Part shown: one piece after another, positions 7,260-9,676 of the stretch | Layout of the letters: the number at the start of each line of letters is the position of its first letter | How positions within the stretch are numbered: the first letter of the stretch is position 1 | From: Thermodesulfobacteriota bacterium | GTDB taxonomy: Bacteria; Desulfobacterota; Desulfomonilia; Desulfomonilales; Desulfomonilaceae | Assembly: GCA_030837305.1 (NCBI GenBank) | Contig: JAUPKT010000044.1 | Span: 1-9,676 of the forward strand | DNA length: 9,676 nucleotides | Reading direction: 5' to 3' | Position numbers and translations under genes: made by a program | Notes under the pieces: generated by a model | The model's database searches: none | What the model saw: the letters and a program-made list of their open reading frames with translations, nothing else | What the model was told of the DNA's origin: nothing

Positions 7260-7284
7260 CCCTCATGCCCGCCTGACTTGAGGG
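7260..7284. repeat. inverted repeat in the acsC leader
   Basis: CCCTCA (7260-7265) and TGAGGG (7279-7284) form a 6-bp inverted repeat with a 13-base spacer, ending 11 bases before the acsC ribosome binding site. It may be an operator or a leader hairpin. I see no convincing promoter between terminator 2 and acsC; the best pair, TTGAGC (7218-7223) and TACAAA (7242-7247), overlaps the terminator and is weak. Confidence 0.35.
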
Positions 7285-7312
7285 TAGTGCCTTACAAGGG
7301 AGGTATCAATCA

Positions 7313-8656
7313 ATGGCGCTTTCTGGGATTCAGATTTTCAAAATGATGCCGAAAAAAAATTGTGGGGAATGTGGAGTCCCCACGTGCCTTGCCTTCGCCA
7401 TGAATCTTGCAGCCGGAAAGGCTGAATTGGCACAATGTCCCTACGTATCTGACGATGCAAAGGAAAAGCTGGCATCCGCATCAGCACCTCCGATTAGGAC
7501 CGTTGTCATTGGGGTGGGCGAAAGTGCTGTCAAAGCGGGAGGAGAGACGGTGCTTTACCGTCACGAAAAGACATTCAATAATCCCACTGCGTTGGGTTGC
7601 CTCATCAGCACCACGGAAAATGACGAGTCTGTAAATGCAAAAATAAAAGCATTTCAGGAGCTACGCTTTGAGCGGGTTGGGCTCATCCTCAAACCGGAGC
7701 TTATCGCTGTGAAAGATGCAGGCGATGGAGCACGCTTTGCTCAAATAGCCAAGAAAGCTTCCGATGCAGGGGCTGCACTCGTGTTGATAAGCGACATCGC
7801 AGCCAATATGAAGGCAGCTCTGGCGGAAGTGGGGAAAAATAGGCCTCTGATTTATGCAGCCACCGAAGCTAATCTTGATGAATATTCTGCCCTGGCCCTT
7901 GAATTTAATTGTCCTTTGGTAGTGAAAGCGGACAAAGTTGGAGATGTGGCAAAGTTAAGTGCAAAATTGACGGAAAAGGGTCATAAAGACATAGTGTTGG
8001 ATTCCGGCAAGAAGAGCATGGCCGAACAGCTTCGTGATCAAGTCATGATTCGGAGACTCGCACTTGAAAAACTCTACAGGCCCCTTGGTTTCCCCACCAT
8101 AGTGTTCCCATGCGAAATGGCGGACAATCCTGTAGATGAAGTCATCGCTGCAGGCACCTTCGTCTCCAAGTATGGCGGCATTGCCATACTGAGCGATCTG
8201 CGCGGAGAAGTTGTTTTCCCTCTCTTACTCCAGCGGTTGAACATCTTCACCGATCCGCAGAGACCCATGACGACCGAACAGGGTATTTACCCAATAAATA
8301 ATCCTTCGGAGAATTCTCCAGTACTGATCACGAGCAACTTCTCCCTCACCTATTTTATTGTATCCGGCGAGATCGAATCCAGCAGAGTCCCTTCGTGGCT
8401 CCTCGTGCTCAACACTGATGGACTTTCTGTGTTGACTGCCTGGGCTGCCGGAAAATTCGTCGGCGATGCGATAGGTCCCTTCGTGAAGAAGAGCGGTATC
8501 GAGGAGAAGTCCAAACTCAAGAAACTTATTATTCCTGGAGCAGCAGCAATCATTAGCGGAGATCTCGAAGAAGAACTTCCCGAATGGCAAATCGCCATAG
8601 GACCACGAGAAGGGGCGCACATCCCGGCATATCTCCGTCAGAATTTCGTTCAATAG
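7313..8656 (+). CDS. acsC: corrinoid iron-sulfur protein large subunit (CODH/ACS gamma), 447 aa
   Basis: This subunit carries the cobamide that shuttles the methyl group from AcsE to the AcsB A-cluster, and a [4Fe-4S] cluster used for reductive reactivation of cobalt. The cluster motif is at the N-terminus: C17, C20, C25 and C42, in the context CGECGVPTCLAFAMNLAAGK. A central TIM-barrel region follows. The C-terminal corrinoid-binding domain spans about 335-447, with TSNFSLTYFIVSGEIE, VLTAWAAGKF and a GPRE motif at 430-433, all typical of AcsC/CdhE. Length equals the acetogen protein. The ATG is chosen by AAGGGAGG (7296-7303), nine bases upstream. Its partner AcsD is not a neighbouring gene here but the N-terminal part of the CODH fusion upstream. 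Two terminators precede it, so it needs read-through or its own promoter. Confidence 0.97.
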   Translation: MALSGIQIFKMMPKKNCGECGVPTCLAFAMNLAAGKAELAQCPYVSDDAKEKLASASAPPIRTVVIGVGESAVKAGGETVLYRHEKTFNNPTALGCLISTTENDESVNAKIKAFQELRFERVGLILKPELIAVKDAGDGARFAQIAKKASDAGAALVLISDIAANMKAALAEVGKNRPLIYAATEANLDEYSALALEFNCPLVVKADKVGDVAKLSAKLTEKGHKDIVLDSGKKSMAEQLRDQVMIRRLALEKLYRPLGFPTIVFPCEMADNPVDEVIAAGTFVSKYGGIAILSDLRGEVVFPLLLQRLNIFTDPQRPMTTEQGIYPINNPSENSPVLITSNFSLTYFIVSGEIESSRVPSWLLVLNTDGLSVLTAWAAGKFVGDAIGPFVKKSGIEEKSKLKKLIIPGAAAIISGDLEEELPEWQIAIGPREGAHIPAYLRQNFVQ

Positions 8657-8679
8657 GGCGTGTGACAGCAACCAGAAGG

Positions 8680-8712
8680 ATGCGGGAGAGGACAAATGCC
8701 TCTTCCGCATTT
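8680..8712 (+). terminator. strong hairpin after acsC, possible weak terminator
   Basis: ATGCGGGAGAGG (8680-8691) pairs with CCTCTTCCGCAT (8699-8710) along 12 bp, with one G-U pair and a 7-base loop; G-U pairing could extend it. Only three T follow (8710-8712, the first being in the stem), then CAAA. The U-tract is too short for a confident intrinsic terminator. Partial termination or mRNA 3'-end protection is possible. Confidence 0.5.
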
Positions 8713-8765
8713 CAAACATGCCGACGGTCCGCAAAAGAAGAACATAACTCTTTGTAATTCGGCGC

Positions 8766-8784
8766 GGCTGTGATAATCATTATT
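8766..8784. promoter_or_regulatory. Fur-box-like palindrome overlapping the acsE promoter candidate
   Basis: Aligned by eye to the 19-base Fur consensus (GATAATGATAATCATTATC), this matches at 14 of 19 positions, with 12 consecutive matches at 8772-8783 around a perfect ATAAT-C-ATTAT dyad. It covers the -10 candidate, where a bound repressor would block RNA polymerase. Iron or metal control of methyl-branch expression is inferred. The region is AT-rich, so chance is a real alternative. Confidence 0.35.
8769..8777 (+). promoter_or_regulatory. candidate extended -10 promoter for acsE
   Basis: TGTGATAAT fits the extended -10 pattern (TG, one base, then GATAAT, 5 of 6 to consensus). No good -35 lies at 17 bases (TCTTTG at 8749-8754); TTGTAA at 8752-8757 is only 14 bases away. 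Extended -10 promoters can work without a strong -35. A start near 8784 would give a leader of about 60 bases before acsE. Confidence 0.4.
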
Positions 8785-8843
8785 TCAATTCCATTACACA
8801 ATTTTCTTTGCCGAAAGAGGCGTCATAACAGGAGGTTTTGCCG

Positions 8844-9676
8844 ATGATCAAGGTCGTGGCTGAAAACATTAACATCATGTCAAAGATTACTGGGACCGCC
8901 ATGCGTGAGAAGGACCCGAAACCCATCCAAGAGTGGGCGGAAAAGCTAACTCAAAGGGGGGCTGACGTTCTCGATCTGAATTTGGGGCCGGCCAGAAAAG
9001 GCGGACCGGAAATGATGCAGTGGCTGGTGCAAACGGTCCAGGAGGTGACGGATCTCCCACTGTTCCTAGACACAACCAACAACGACGCAGTCGAAGCCGG
9101 GCTACAAGTATACAAGACAAAGACTGCCCCGGCCATCATAAACTCCATCATGGCAACGCCTGAGCGCATGACCCTGCAAATGCCTTTGGTGAACAAGTAC
9201 GATTGCGAAATGGTAGGCCTCATGTGGGGACCCCAGGGAATCCCCAGAGATGAAAATGAAAGGTCTGTCCTGCTCGATAGCATGATGACAAAAGCGGGCG
9301 AATATGGCATACCCTTCGAAAAAATATGGTTTGACCCAATAGTCGTGCCGGTTTCATCACAGCAGCTTGAACTTCAAGGTTGTACAACCTTTATGCAATG
9401 GCTTCCCGAGTTGGCGCCCGGCTGTCAATCCACGTGCGGTTTATCCAATGTCTCCAACGGATCGCCCGATGAATTGAGGGACGTACTCAATCAAGTATAC
9501 CTCTGCATGCTCAAGAAGTGCGGTATCACGTCGGCCATCCTTGATGGTTTTGACGAAGAAATCGTCAGAATAGCTCATGATCAGGCGATGGAGCTTGAAA
9601 ATCTCGTTGGAAGTATCATGGATGGAGAGGAAGTCGATACAGCGAGCATGAACAAGAAGGAAAAAGACTATGTGAA
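8844..9676 (+). CDS. acsE: methyltetrahydrofolate:corrinoid iron-sulfur protein methyltransferase (3' end outside window)
   Basis: This enzyme transfers the methyl group of 5-methyl-tetrahydrofolate to Co(I) of the AcsC/AcsD corrinoid protein, linking the methyl and carbonyl branches. It belongs to the pterin-binding TIM-barrel family. Conserved pterin-site residues are visible: D76 and N79 in LFLDTTN, N100 in IINS, D164 in WFDPIVVP and N202 in LSNVSNG, corresponding to Asp75, Asn96, Asp160 and Asn199 of the Moorella enzyme as I know it. The opening DLNLGPA (44-50) is also typical. AGGAGG (8830-8835), eight bases upstream, sets the ATG. The 277 residues present are already slightly longer than the acetogen protein (about 262) with no stop, so a modest C-terminal extension, or insertions such as that near 170-196, must exist. 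Only the last residues are missing. Confidence 0.95.
   Translation, partial: MIKVVAENINIMSKITGTAMREKDPKPIQEWAEKLTQRGADVLDLNLGPARKGGPEMMQWLVQTVQEVTDLPLFLDTTNNDAVEAGLQVYKTKTAPAIINSIMATPERMTLQMPLVNKYDCEMVGLMWGPQGIPRDENERSVLLDSMMTKAGEYGIPFEKIWFDPIVVPVSSQQLELQGCTTFMQWLPELAPGCQSTCGLSNVSNGSPDELRDVLNQVYLCMLKKCGITSAILDGFDEEIVRIAHDQAMELENLVGSIMDGEEVDTASMNKKEKDYV

Noticed and set aside
8225..8734. 169-codon open frame on the - strand covering the end of acsC and the following spacer
   Set aside because: Most of it is antisense to the conserved corrinoid-binding domain of AcsC, and no recognisable domain is present.

Overview
The window carries most of a bacterial Wood–Ljungdahl (reductive acetyl-CoA) carbonyl-branch locus, all on the + strand, preceded by the 3' end of a leucine-biosynthesis gene. 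The acetyl-CoA synthase has the bacterial N-terminal domain and folate-type methyltransferase partners, so the host is an anaerobic bacterium, not a methanogen. Moderate base composition and overall protein character suggest a sulfate reducer or syntroph of the Desulfobacterota (former Deltaproteobacteria). That placement is inference, not demonstrated here.

Layout: (1) 2-814, C-terminal part of a 2-isopropylmalate synthase, cut by the left edge. (2) 815-1169, an intergenic stretch with a perfect TATAAT box and an AT-rich dyad. (3) 1170-1403, an unrecognised 77-residue, cysteine-free, aromatic-rich protein with a strong ribosome binding site. (4) 1468-4872, a 1134-residue fusion of the corrinoid iron-sulfur protein small subunit (AcsD/CdhD) to a nickel CO dehydrogenase (AcsA/CooS), joined by two Ala/Pro-rich linkers flanking a predicted helix. 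(5) an intercistronic hairpin, then 4959-7166, full-length acetyl-CoA synthase (AcsB). (6) two intrinsic terminators in tandem, the first overlapping the acsB stop codon. (7) 7313-8656, corrinoid protein large subunit (AcsC). (8) a spacer with a strong hairpin and a Fur-box-like, promoter-like element. (9) 8844 to the right edge, methyltetrahydrofolate:corrinoid protein methyltransferase (AcsE), lacking only its C-terminus.

Together the products would move a methyl group from methyl-tetrahydrofolate (AcsE) to cobalt in AcsC/AcsD, reduce CO2 to CO at the CODH C-cluster, and condense methyl, CO and CoA at the AcsB A-cluster, or run this backwards for acetate oxidation. All metal-cluster ligands that could be checked are intact. 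The most notable feature is the covalent AcsD-CODH fusion: it would tether the mobile methyl-carrier protein to the CODH/ACS core, two parts that are separate in the acetogen paradigm (Moorella). The tandem terminators suggest that the core genes and the methyl-transfer genes are expressed separately. No maturation genes (cooC, acsF type) or redox partners are inside the window.
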